Origin: JAKAFX01 sp049965715
Lineage (GTDB): Archaea; Thermoplasmatota; Thermoplasmata; Thermoplasmatales; Thermoplasmataceae
DNA: 16,376 bases
Direction: 5' to 3'
NCBI GenBank assembly: GCA_049965715.1
Contig: JBMFWA010000025.1
Span: forward strand, 1 to 16,376
Every line of letters starts with the position of its first letter. Positions within the stretch are counted from its first letter, which is position 1. The position numbers were made by a program, and so were the translations under genes. Below are positions 1 to 7,106 of the stretch, piece by piece. Under the pieces are notes generated by a model that was not told the origin of the DNA, searched no databases, and saw only the letters and a program-made list of their open reading frames with translations.

Positions 1-371
1 CCGGCGTGCCACAATCCAATTATCAAACCTATTACTCCTATCAATAGCATGATTGCAGCAACAATCATCAGTATGATGAATATAACATAGAAAAACCCAA
101 TGGCTCCAAGCAGGGATGAAGCACTTGCAGCAGAAACTGAGGATGCTACGACTCCTAGACCAATGAAGAGTACTACAAGCGATATTATCAGTATAATAAG
201 TCCTATATAGAAATACTTCACGAGCCCGTAAGGCGTTTTAAAAGATCTTTCATCCACATGCCTGAGTTCATCGAACGATGATCTGTAAATTACGACAGTT
301 ACTATACCCAATACCGACCCTACGATCAACAGAATGATATAAAATGAAATACCAGTAATAAACCCGGACAA
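1..371 (-). CDS. DUF973-like membrane protein, partial (runs off left edge)
   Basis: The minus strand from about 371 to the window edge is open and encodes a strongly hydrophobic protein. A first membrane segment is followed by the charged stretch YRSSFDELRHVDERSF, then at least two more long hydrophobic segments rich in Ile, Leu and Val. The R-x-SF-x-x-L-x-x-VDE-x-F block between transmembrane helices is characteristic of the archaeal DUF973 family, whose function is unknown. The C-terminus lies outside the window. The start is uncertain: no ATG exists in this frame, a TAA lies near 406-408, and TTG at 371 is the best in-frame start. A TATA-like ATTTAAA (410-416) lies about 38 nt upstream of that TTG. 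DUF973 proteins usually have more sequence before this block, so the N-terminus may be truncated or frameshifted; an ATG at 396 exists in another frame. Confidence 0.6.
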   Translation of the reverse strand, partial: MSGFITGISFYIILLIVGSVLGIVTVVIYRSSFDELRHVDERSFKTPYGLVKYFYIGLIILIISLVVLFIGLGVVASSVSAASASSLLGAIGFFYVIFIILMIVAAIMLLIGVIGLIIGLWHA

Positions 372-473
372 TCCAAAACCGACGAGGGAAAAACATTCCT
401 GTGTACGGATTTAAATGGTCTCTGAATAGGTTTTATTAAATGCTCGTATCTACTTTGTCTGGGTACAAGAAGT

Positions 474-922
474 ATGCCAATATACCGGGAAGAAGAAAAG
501 AGACCATTTGTGCGTAGTCCCAATAGAGAACATATTTTAGATTACAATAAGAAAAGATTTTATTCCGACCCTTATTATTTGGTACCTGAGTATTTTTACC
601 AGGAATAGGAACTGGGAGTTCAAAGAGAAGAGCATCGAAAAGGATGCTGAGTGGAACAATCATCCTTGTTATTCAAATGCACTTAAAAAACTGTCCGGGA
701 CGGATGGGTTTCCGATCATTCTGTGAAAAAAGAAGCACAGTGTATCTTAGAGTATCTGTTGTATTGGATTCTATCCATATCTCTGGCATATTCATAAGGA
801 ACATTAAGCCCGGGATATGTGAAAACAGTACTAAGATTCAGGAACGAATGAATGATCAGATGGAACTGTTGGAAAATATATGGTTATACTGTACCGGATT
901 TAATGATAACCCGGGGAACTGA
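474..922 (+). pseudogene. Possible decayed coding region, unrecognised
   Basis: This 500 bp stretch has no intact gene. On the plus strand three consecutive reading frames each carry a stretch of protein-like composition. An ATG at 474 opens a 44-residue charged, tyrosine-rich segment ending at TAG 606-608. A second frame covers about 613-726 and includes the residues KSIEKDAEWNNHPCYSNAL. A third frame runs to TGA 920-922 and ends in an acidic, amphipathic segment. The shifts all go in the same direction, as expected for a gene broken by indels, but three short open segments could also arise by chance in AT-rich DNA. I do not recognise a family. An 8-codon overlap-free end lies just before the convergent reductase gene at 924. 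Confidence 0.22.
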
Positions 923-923
923 G

Positions 924-1703
924 TTAGAGGAAAAGTTCCGGTTCGTCTTTTATTTCGGCATACCGGAATATTGGACCATCCTCACAGGTGTAGTATTTAC
1001 CTATATTGCAATGCCCGCAGACACCTATCCCGCACTCCATTCTCCTTTCCAGAGACAGGAATATGTTATTCTCATGGAACCCATATTCGAGGAGCTTCTG
1101 TACGGCGAACTTCATCATCACGGGTGGACCGATCACAAATGCTCCTGAAAAAGCTGGCTTTCCCAGGTCATTTATGAGTGCTGTCACAACGCCCACGTTT
1201 CCTTTCCATTGATCGTTTCCTTTATCGACTGTGACTCTAAAATCTATTTTTTCCGTCCAGCTCTTAATCTGATCTGAATAAACAATATCTGACGGTGATC
1301 TTGCCCCGTACAGCACTGAAACTCTGTCACCAGCACCTGCAGCCTCCATTTCCTCAATCAGTGCACGAATTGGAGGGATACCTATTCCACCGGTAACGGC
1401 GACAATGTTCTCGTATTCTTTCCATGGCCATGAGTTTCCATACGGTCCACGAATGCCTATCTTTCCCTTTGGATCTTTCATAATTGATTCTGTAACTGAA
1501 CCAACTGCCTTTATTGAGAACTCAAGATCATTTCCATGGCCTGAGGCTATAGAAATGGCCGATTCGCCAATGCCATCCTTAGAGAGCATACAGAACTGAC
1601 CGGCATATCCTTCGTTCTTCCTGTTGAAAGAGATTGTAAACGTATCATCTGTCTCAAATCTGAACCCACTGGGGGCCAATACTTCAGGATTGTACCTATT
1701 CAA
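924..1703 (-). CDS. Sulfhydrogenase gamma-like FAD/NAD(P)-binding [2Fe-2S] reductase subunit
   Basis: The 259-aa protein has the layout of ferredoxin-NADP reductase-like electron-transfer subunits such as sulfhydrogenase gamma (HydG), anaerobic sulfite reductase B and PyrK. An N-terminal beta-barrel FAD domain spans about residues 1-95 (GPYGN at 86-90). A nucleotide-binding domain follows, with VTGGIGIPP at 103-111 and IGPP at 191-194. A C-terminal [2Fe-2S] site is formed by C224, C229, C232 and C240. It is expected to pass electrons between NAD(P) and the iron-sulfur partner encoded just upstream. The start is TTG, and the coding region overlaps the end of the beta-like gene by 8 bp, implying translational coupling. 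A GGAGGTGAT motif lies about 20 nt before the TTG, rather far for direct use. The protein is slightly shorter than typical HydG (about 280-290 aa). Whether NAD or NADP is used cannot be told. Confidence 0.82.
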   Translation of the reverse strand: MNRYNPEVLAPSGFRFETDDTFTISFNRKNEGYAGQFCMLSKDGIGESAISIASGHGNDLEFSIKAVGSVTESIMKDPKGKIGIRGPYGNSWPWKEYENIVAVTGGIGIPPIRALIEEMEAAGAGDRVSVLYGARSPSDIVYSDQIKSWTEKIDFRVTVDKGNDQWKGNVGVVTALINDLGKPAFSGAFVIGPPVMMKFAVQKLLEYGFHENNIFLSLERRMECGIGVCGHCNIGKYYTCEDGPIFRYAEIKDEPELFL

Positions 1704-2613
1704 CTGTGTAATCGTGCGTTATCACCTCCTTTATGTCAATATCAACCGGACAGTCATCCACACATCTGTTGCAGCCTGTGCACAGGTATTCGTCCCTCGA
1801 TAATTTATAGTATTTGTACTTGTGGAAGAACCTCTGCCTCAGCCTGTCAGAAAGATCCGGCCTTATATTCCCTGCAGATGTCCGTGTGAAACCTTCAAGA
1901 ATGCAAGAATCCCACTCCTGTTTTCTGCCATCTTCGTCATCATAGATGTCAACGCAGTAGCATGTAGGACACGAATAATTGCATGCACCGCACGAAATGC
2001 ATCTTTTTGCATATTCCGTCCAGAGACTGGAAGACCACTTAATCCTGTTCTCAATCCCGTCGGCTTCGATCTTTCCATGCCTTTGAGAGAACTGATCGTT
2101 ATAGCCGGTAAACGGATCATCATCCGAAGGTCTGAAATCCCTGAAATAGCCCCTGAATTTCTCGGACGCCTGAACATAATATTCATCGCCACTGCGCATC
2201 ACCTGTATGTCGTATTTATCCAGTACAGGCCCGCCGAAAGCTGTGCAGAAACCTCCATGACACATTTCGGTGCAGACAGAATTGACAAACATTGTGTTCT
2301 CCCTTCTTGTTGTGTAAGACAGATCTTTTCCAAGAATCTGCAGATCCATTATCTGGAACCCACGCAGATCGCAACTTTTGATTCCAAACACAGCCTTTTT
2401 TTCTGGCTTTGGAACTTCAAGTATATTTGCTGACCTGGTGATCAGGAAATCTTTCGGGGCATAACTGCTCTTTTCATCAGAAATCTCAGAGAAACTGTCT
2501 ATTCGGTCAAAAACAATTTCGCCCGATTCCTCTACCGACCCAAACGTTTCATAATCCTTATGAATCCTCTGGAATAATGTTTCCATCTCTGATTCATTCA
2601 AGACGAATATCAT
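1696..2613 (-). CDS. Sulfhydrogenase beta-like ferredoxin subunit (two 4Fe-4S motifs)
   Basis: The 305-aa iron-sulfur protein resembles the beta subunit of cytosolic sulfhydrogenases (HydB) and anaerobic sulfite reductase A. It has an N-terminal domain with GIKSCDLRGF (77-86) and a Cys-rich loop (C114, C118, C123). A first cluster motif is at C205-x2-C208-x2-C211-x3-C215-P, followed by C218 and C220. A second classical motif lies at C278-x2-C281-x2-C284-x3-C288-P. These clusters should wire the downstream flavoprotein to the formate dehydrogenase. The ATG start overlaps the stop of the dehydrogenase gene in an ATGA arrangement (2610-2613), and the 3' end overlaps the flavoprotein gene, so the three genes form one unit. 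The pairing with a molybdopterin enzyme rather than a NiFe hydrogenase is what separates it from HydB proper. Confidence 0.82.
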   Translation of the reverse strand: MIFVLNESEMETLFQRIHKDYETFGSVEESGEIVFDRIDSFSEISDEKSSYAPKDFLITRSANILEVPKPEKKAVFGIKSCDLRGFQIMDLQILGKDLSYTTRRENTMFVNSVCTEMCHGGFCTAFGGPVLDKYDIQVMRSGDEYYVQASEKFRGYFRDFRPSDDDPFTGYNDQFSQRHGKIEADGIENRIKWSSSLWTEYAKRCISCGACNYSCPTCYCVDIYDDEDGRKQEWDSCILEGFTRTSAGNIRPDLSDRLRQRFFHKYKYYKLSRDEYLCTGCNRCVDDCPVDIDIKEVITHDYTVE

Positions 2614-4616
2614 GGGATCACCTTTACAGCAACAACTTTGAATTCAGGGATCTTGGAATAGGGATCAAGATTGTCGCCAACAAGTGCATTGACCCTCGCT
2701 TCCTTGAAATGAAATGGTATGAACACTATACCTTCAGGTATGGCATCTGTTGTCCTTGCAGGAAGTGACACCTTTCCTATGGAGGATTCCACGCCTATTA
2801 CCTGCCCGTTTCTAATATTCAATTTCTTGGCATCTTCCCTGCTTATCTCCACATATGGACTTGGCGATTCCCTCTCAAGAATGTCGCTTCTCCTTGTCAT
2901 GGTGCCGGAATGCCAGTGGAAGTAATTCCGTCCGGTTGTGAGTATGAACGGGTAATCATTGCTAGCTACGCCAGATGGGGGTTTGTACTGCACCGGTACA
3001 AATCTGCCAGGTCCTCTGGTGAATTTTTCGACGTGGAGAATTTCTGTGCCGTTTGGACTTGATTTATTCACTGGCCACTGTTTACCCAGGGGATAAATTT
3101 CATCATAGCTGATACCGGAGTAGTTCGGGATAGCCTTCCTAATCTCCTCGAATATTTCCTGTGGAGAATCATATCCCTTTGAACCAAGGAGTTTTCTTGA
3201 AAGTTCGCTCAGTATCCACCAGTCCTGCCTGGCCTCGCCAGGAGGTTCTTTGACCGGCACTATTCTCTGAACTCTTCTTTCAGTGTTTGTGAATGTACCT
3301 TCCTTTTCCAGCGCCGTAGCTGCAGGAAGTACCACATCGGCCATTGCAGCTGTTTCCGTCATGAATATGTCCTGAACTACGAAAAGTTCAAGATTTCTGA
3401 TTCCTTTTTCCACTTCGGATATATTGGCTTCGGTGATGACGGGATTCTCGCCCATCACGTAAATCGCCTTCAGTGTTCCGGATACGGCAGCGTCAAACAT
3501 CTCTGACAGCATCAGACCCACTTTATTTGGAAGCTTTGTCTGCCATAGTTCTTCAAACTTTGATATGTCAGAGCCTACAGCCGCATATCCCGGATAAAAC
3601 TCTGCCAGCGATCCCATGTCACTGGACCCCTGGACATTGTTCTGCCCTCTCAAGGGGAATATTCCTGAACCCCTTTTTCCAAGATTACCCGTGAGCAATG
3701 CAAGATTGGAAACACTCATGACATTTTCTGTGCCATGAACATGCTGTGTTATTCCCATTCCATAAAGTATTGCGGAAGGTTTTTCCGAAGCATACAATCT
3801 GGCAGCCTTCACCACCAGATCTGGTGACACTCCTGTGATTGATTCTGTTACAGCTGGATCATATTTCTCGATCTCTTTCGCAAACTCGTCGAAGTTCTCA
3901 GTTCTCGACTTTATAAATTCAGTATCGTGAAGCTTCTCCTTGAGAATGACATTCATCATGGAGTTCAGGAGCGCAACGTCCGAACCCGGCATGAACTGCA
4001 TGAAGATCTCAGCGTTCAAAGCCATTTTAGTTCTTCTTGGGTCTGCAACAATGAGGTGTTTTCCTCTCCTGGTCTCATTGATGATAGTCGTACCGATAAT
4101 GGGATGCTGTTCTGTAGTGTTTGATCCTATCACGAAATAGGTGCCGCTGTCCTTCAGGCTTTCTATGGAACCAGTAGCCGCTGCTGTTCCGAGTGTTCGG
4201 ATGAGTCCAGCCACCGTGGAGCTGTGACAGCTCCTGGCACAATGGTCGACATTGTTTGTCCCGAAAAGGCGGGCAATCTTCTGCATAAGGTAATTCTCCT
4301 CGTTTGTGCATTTTGCGGATGACTGAAAAGCAACAGCGTCCGGGCCATAGGATTTCTTGATCTGGTTGAGCCTTGAAGCAACGTAATCAAGAGCTTTGTC
4401 CCAGCTCACCTCCACAAATTTGCCATCTTTCCTTACCATAGGATGGGTGATTCTTTTGCTGGAGCTTGAATAAGAAAGTCCCTGATAACCCTTTATGCAT
4501 AACTTACCATGATTGACCGGGGATTTGTTATATCCGTGGACTGTCACATGCCCGTCCATAAATTCCACATTCATCTGACACCCGGTTCCGCAGTATGGGC
4601 AAACAGTCAGCAACAT
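2610..4616 (-). CDS. fdhF: Formate dehydrogenase, molybdopterin catalytic (alpha) subunit, Cys type
   Basis: This 668-aa protein of the DMSO-reductase superfamily oxidises formate to CO2 at a Mo/W-bis-MGD centre. An N-terminal [4Fe-4S] site is formed by C6, C9, C13 and C40. The active-site block around VDHCARSCH supplies C130 and H131, matching Sec140-His141 of E. coli FdhF, with cysteine replacing selenocysteine. The rest follows the family: a molybdopterin core with GMGITQHVHGTENV, PLRGQNNVQG, VMGENP and LPAATALEKEGTFTNTERR, then the C-terminal MGD-cap domain with LTTGRNYFHWHSGTMTRR. The length fits short FdhF/FdhA enzymes. There is no N-terminal Tat signal, so the enzyme should be cytosolic. 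The partner genes downstream suggest NAD(P) coupling rather than a formate-hydrogen lyase, since no hydrogenase subunits are visible. The start ATG is supported by a TATA-like box at 4638-4643 and a near-leaderless layout. The symbol is by homology. Confidence 0.9.
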   Translation of the reverse strand: MLLTVCPYCGTGCQMNVEFMDGHVTVHGYNKSPVNHGKLCIKGYQGLSYSSSSKRITHPMVRKDGKFVEVSWDKALDYVASRLNQIKKSYGPDAVAFQSSAKCTNEENYLMQKIARLFGTNNVDHCARSCHSSTVAGLIRTLGTAAATGSIESLKDSGTYFVIGSNTTEQHPIIGTTIINETRRGKHLIVADPRRTKMALNAEIFMQFMPGSDVALLNSMMNVILKEKLHDTEFIKSRTENFDEFAKEIEKYDPAVTESITGVSPDLVVKAARLYASEKPSAILYGMGITQHVHGTENVMSVSNLALLTGNLGKRGSGIFPLRGQNNVQGSSDMGSLAEFYPGYAAVGSDISKFEELWQTKLPNKVGLMLSEMFDAAVSGTLKAIYVMGENPVITEANISEVEKGIRNLELFVVQDIFMTETAAMADVVLPAATALEKEGTFTNTERRVQRIVPVKEPPGEARQDWWILSELSRKLLGSKGYDSPQEIFEEIRKAIPNYSGISYDEIYPLGKQWPVNKSSPNGTEILHVEKFTRGPGRFVPVQYKPPSGVASNDYPFILTTGRNYFHWHSGTMTRRSDILERESPSPYVEISREDAKKLNIRNGQVIGVESSIGKVSLPARTTDAIPEGIVFIPFHFKEARVNALVGDNLDPYSKIPEFKVVAVKVIP

Positions 4617-4635
4617 GATATCATAAGGGCATTCG

Positions 4636-4645
4636 AAGTTAAATC
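4636..4645 (-). promoter_or_regulatory. TATA-like promoter box of the formate dehydrogenase operon
   Basis: Reading the minus strand, TTTAAC (4638-4643) lies about 21 nt before the ATG of the dehydrogenase. This is the spacing expected for an archaeal TATA box driving a leaderless or nearly leaderless transcript. No transcription data are available. Confidence 0.45.
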
Positions 4646-4761
4646 TGTTGCTGTACAGAAGCCGTTAAACAAAGGATAACTGATACTACAAAATAATAAA
4701 TTCAATTAGTTTAGAAATATTAGAAAAATTTCAATGGTCCGTTTCTGCTCTCCAGAACAAT

Positions 4762-5185
4762 TCATTTCCATTCCGACAGCAAAGCGGAGTCATAACCAGA
4801 CTCTATTGAATTTTTTATACACTTGAGGTTGGCCATAAACTCTTTTCTGGTCATATCGTCTTTATTCTTACAGACTAGAGCGGCACTGACTTTCTGCTTA
4901 AAGATGTATGTGAAGATGTTGATTAAAGCAAATACTGACAGTAATAGGAGAATGATCAGCAGAGACCCAGATTTTTATGGAGCAGGGGAGTTTCTTCAAC
5001 ATATGTGTGAATGTTTGCTGTTATGGTTGAGGTTCTTGTCAGGACAGCCCAAGCATCACAATTATAAACCACAATATCATCTTTGATATTCAAGAAATAG
5101 CAGTTATTCTGCGCAACTTCAATAACTGAACTGCCCTCAGTCTGTCTGAATCACCAGCTTGAATGGTCTTCTCCACAGTTCTCAA
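4762..5185 (-). pseudogene. Probable frameshifted gene for a small membrane protein
   Basis: Between the formate operon and the next gene no intact ORF stands out on this strand, but three minus-strand segments in successive frames have protein-like composition. From a TTG at 5185, behind an AT-rich TATA-like stretch, runs a charged segment (VEKTIQAGDSDRLRAVQLLK) ending at 5090. A second frame (about 5127-4956) carries an alternating segment including NIKDDIVVYNCDAWAVL. The third frame (to TGA 4762-4764) has a transmembrane helix (LLIILLLLSVFALINIFTYI) and a basic tail including DDMTRKEFMANLKCIKNSIE. Read together they would make a roughly 130-aa protein with a late membrane anchor. The two shifts may be real decay, sequencing errors or coincidence. 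Alternatively, an ATG at 5002 opens the third part in a different frame. The plus-strand reading of the same DNA (4823-5086) is less protein-like. I do not recognise a family. Confidence 0.38.
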
Positions 5186-5266
5186 TTATTATAATCTAGT
5201 TAGATTTTTCAAATCTTTTGACTTAGATTTTCAGACTCTTCCATGGCAGTTACACGATGGCTTTAC

Positions 5267-5286
5267 ATCACAAACAGAAATGTGAT
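5267..5286 (-). terminator. Hairpin immediately after the DUF929-like gene
   Basis: A perfect 6-bp inverted repeat (ATCACA, 8-nt loop, TGTGAT) begins right after the stop codon of the minus-strand gene ending at 5287. Its position suggests a 3'-end processing or termination hairpin. There is no T-run, and archaeal termination does not need one, so this is only a candidate. Confidence 0.3.
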
Positions 5287-6132
5287 TCAAACCTGAGATT
5301 GGATCTGATTGTGAAAAAGTGTTTCTGAGTTTAAAATATATGAGAGGGAATTATAATTAGTCTCCATGTAACTGTCGGTATAGCCTTTTATATTAGATGG
5401 CGAATAAAATGGACCGTTCAGCATGAACGTCCCAGCCTTACCTGTTATTATCATAACTGTATTTACGTGCGGGGGAGACCCCAAATAAGCTGAGGGTTTT
5501 CCATTTGATCCCTCAGTGGGTATGACTGCGGTATACTCATAGATAAGATGAGCTATTCCACTTGGGAAACTTGAGGAAGAATTACTTTCCTGATAACCCG
5601 CCCTAAGCAGATCTGACTGGTTTATGGGAGTATTGGTGTAGGGGTACCCGTAAAGTGTCTCATTGTATATGTATAATGGGATAAATTGTACATTTACTCC
5701 CTGAGTACTGAACCTCATTTCAGAATTGAATAGAATACCTGGAAGATTGGGGACCGATGCTTCGTCAGGATCTGAATAATGGTAGATCACGTGACCCGAC
5801 AGGTTTACGCCATAGTCTGACAGTGTTCCGTAAATTACCCAGGAATTTGCAGCACCAATTGGACACCCAATCCAGGAGTCGAAATAAATGCTGACAGCAT
5901 TGCTTCCAGCATAATCCTGAGTGCTGATCTTCACAAAAGAACTCCCATAGGGAATCTGCGATGGCGGTGAGAACTTGGCTGCTGAAGATGGCGCTGAAGG
6001 CAGTCCTATATGAATAATACCACTACCTATTAGAATGGAAAATATGATTATTGCACCTACCAACAATACCAGCACCCTGGCGATCAGGTTATTTCGATCA
6101 TTGCCCAATTTCTTTCGCCGCCCGCTTACCAT
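5287..6132 (-). CDS. DUF929-like membrane-anchored extracytoplasmic protein
   Basis: The 281-aa protein starts with a basic segment (GRRKKLGNDR) and a hydrophobic helix at about residues 17-41, a signal-anchor placing the rest outside the membrane. The exported part is rich in Ser, Asn, Tyr and Gly. It carries AVSIYFDSWIGCPIGAANSW followed by VIYGTLSDYG, which matches the thioredoxin-like opening of DUF929 (in relatives a C-P-Y-C-x-x-E-x-W-A-L block and a following SRFG). The later IYEYTAVIPTEG and PPHVNTVMIITGKAGTFMLNG regions fit the same fold. Here the second cysteine of the CxxC pair is replaced by Gly (CPIG), so redox activity is doubtful. The function of the family is not established. 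A TATA-like TTTAAAT (6165-6171) lies 33 nt upstream. A hairpin follows the stop. Several NxS/T sites suggest N-glycosylation. Confidence 0.6.
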   Translation of the reverse strand: MVSGRRKKLGNDRNNLIARVLVLLVGAIIIFSILIGSGIIHIGLPSAPSSAAKFSPPSQIPYGSSFVKISTQDYAGSNAVSIYFDSWIGCPIGAANSWVIYGTLSDYGVNLSGHVIYHYSDPDEASVPNLPGILFNSEMRFSTQGVNVQFIPLYIYNETLYGYPYTNTPINQSDLLRAGYQESNSSSSFPSGIAHLIYEYTAVIPTEGSNGKPSAYLGSPPHVNTVMIITGKAGTFMLNGPFYSPSNIKGYTDSYMETNYNSLSYILNSETLFHNQIQSQV

Positions 6133-6164
6133 TCATAACTATGGGAGCTTATTGTTATCTCCTG

Positions 6165-6172
6165 ATTTAAAC
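6165..6172 (-). promoter_or_regulatory. TATA-like box for the DUF929-like gene
   Basis: TTTAAAT on the minus strand lies 33 nt upstream of the ATG at 6132, allowing a leader of about 10 nt. Further upstream, 6205-6222 holds a small perfect inverted repeat (TATCCA, 6-nt loop, TGGATA) that could be an operator or a 3' hairpin of the next gene. Confidence 0.35.
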
Positions 6173-6328
6173 CTAACGTAGTCTATAGAAGGAATATGTA
6201 TTTATATCCATTCATCTGGATAAATATATTCAATGATATCGCGTCAATGTATCTCCCATCATACATAGATTGCAGAGTGATTTAGTGGAGGTCAGTTTTG
6301 GAATGGCTGGTCAGAGCCAGAAATATGA

Positions 6329-6628
6329 TCATCCTTTCCATACGCCAATCGCCACACCGACGGCGAATATCACAAATCCAAAAGTAATCACAGGCTCAGT
6401 GAAATGGACCAGTGTGACATAGGATGAAGCGGAATTAGCCAGTGATTGATAATCTATCACTGGAAAATATGGCAAACCGATGAATGAAGCGACCAGAAAC
6501 GCAACTACAATAAGAACGATGGCGACGATGCCTTTCTTTATAGCAAGACCCAGCATAAGCCCCACAACAAAGGTCAGGGCAAGGAATATCTCATCAGCAT
6601 AGGGACCCAGATAAGAAGGTAAAACCAT
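6329..6628 (-). CDS. Small polytopic membrane protein, unknown function
   Basis: The 99-aa protein is almost entirely hydrophobic. Three or four transmembrane helices can be drawn: about residues 11-30 (IFLALTFVVGLMLGLAI), 34-52 (IVAIVLIVVAFLVASFIGL), and a C-terminal segment from about 76 to 97 (VITFGFVIFAVGVAIGVW). A polar loop (DYQSLANSASS) separates the second and third. No catalytic or binding motif is visible and I do not recognise a family. The ATG is supported by a strong AT-rich TATA-like box about 22-30 nt upstream. It is monocistronic as far as can be seen, lying between the DUF929-like gene and the copper unit, with no evidence of a functional link to either. Confidence 0.6.
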   Translation of the reverse strand: MVLPSYLGPYADEIFLALTFVVGLMLGLAIKKGIVAIVLIVVAFLVASFIGLPYFPVIDYQSLANSASSYVTLVHFTEPVITFGFVIFAVGVAIGVWKG

Positions 6629-6650
6629 GATACTTCTATGTGCTAATTCT

Positions 6651-6661
6651 TATTATATATA
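6651..6661 (-). promoter_or_regulatory. TATA box of the small membrane protein gene
   Basis: CTATATATAATA on the minus strand ends about 22 nt before the ATG at 6628. This is a strong archaeal TATA-box match at leaderless spacing. Confidence 0.5.
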
Positions 6662-6763
6662 GTAATGTTTGTGTTTTGATCTGGCGGAAGGATGGATTTC
6701 AAGAACCAAAAAGTGCAAATCCCACTGGCGAAATATTTCGACCATAATATCAGAACGGAGTTT

Positions 6764-7090
6764 TTACGTGATTATGGATATCCCGCTCACCACCACTTTT
6801 CCTGATCGCATTACTTTAGCTGCCACAGTAGATCGTCCCATGTCTATTGAATCAAATACCTCCTTCTCAAGGAAAACCGATAATCCTGGAACTTCAATGG
6901 TTACATACCTGCTCAGGTCTGCTGGCCTGGATAATCTTGCTACAACCTTTCGTATAACCTGACACGATTCGTCACTGCATGGTCCGTTAACAGATATAAC
7001 TGACACCTCCAGGAATTTCCTTTCGGGTGAATCTATCGCGCCACGGATGCGGAGTGTTCCAAGGCCAACTTTCAGATCTATTGTCCCCAT
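6764..7090 (-). CDS. Unknown 108-aa protein downstream of the copper ATPase
   Basis: The preferred start is ATG at 7090 because GGTGAT, complementary to the archaeal 16S 3' end, sits 4 nt upstream; TTG (7102) and GTG (7099) are possible earlier starts. The protein is soluble, 108 aa, with predicted alternating beta and short helical segments and two cysteines in GPCSDESC (C-x3-C). Repeated short beta-type motifs (KVGLGTLRIRGAI, YVTIEVPGLSVFL, KVVVSGISII) are visible. It begins 16 nt after the copper-ATPase stop, so co-transcription and translational coupling are likely. This placement and the paired cysteines could suggest a metal-related or regulatory role, but that is inference. I do not recognise a family. 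Confidence 0.6.
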   Translation of the reverse strand: MGTIDLKVGLGTLRIRGAIDSPERKFLEVSVISVNGPCSDESCQVIRKVVARLSRPADLSRYVTIEVPGLSVFLEKEVFDSIDMGRSTVAAKVMRSGKVVVSGISIIT

Positions 7091-7106
7091 AATTATCACC
7101 AATGTT

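Noticed and set aside
436..663. Minus-strand open frame of 75 codons left of the formate operon
   Set aside because: No motif, no ribosome site, and plus-strand segments of the same DNA look at least as protein-like.
1822..2433. Long plus-strand open frame opposite the ferredoxin-like gene
   Set aside because: It lies wholly antisense to a gene with clear cluster motifs and has no recognisable domain; it is a mirror of the codon use there.
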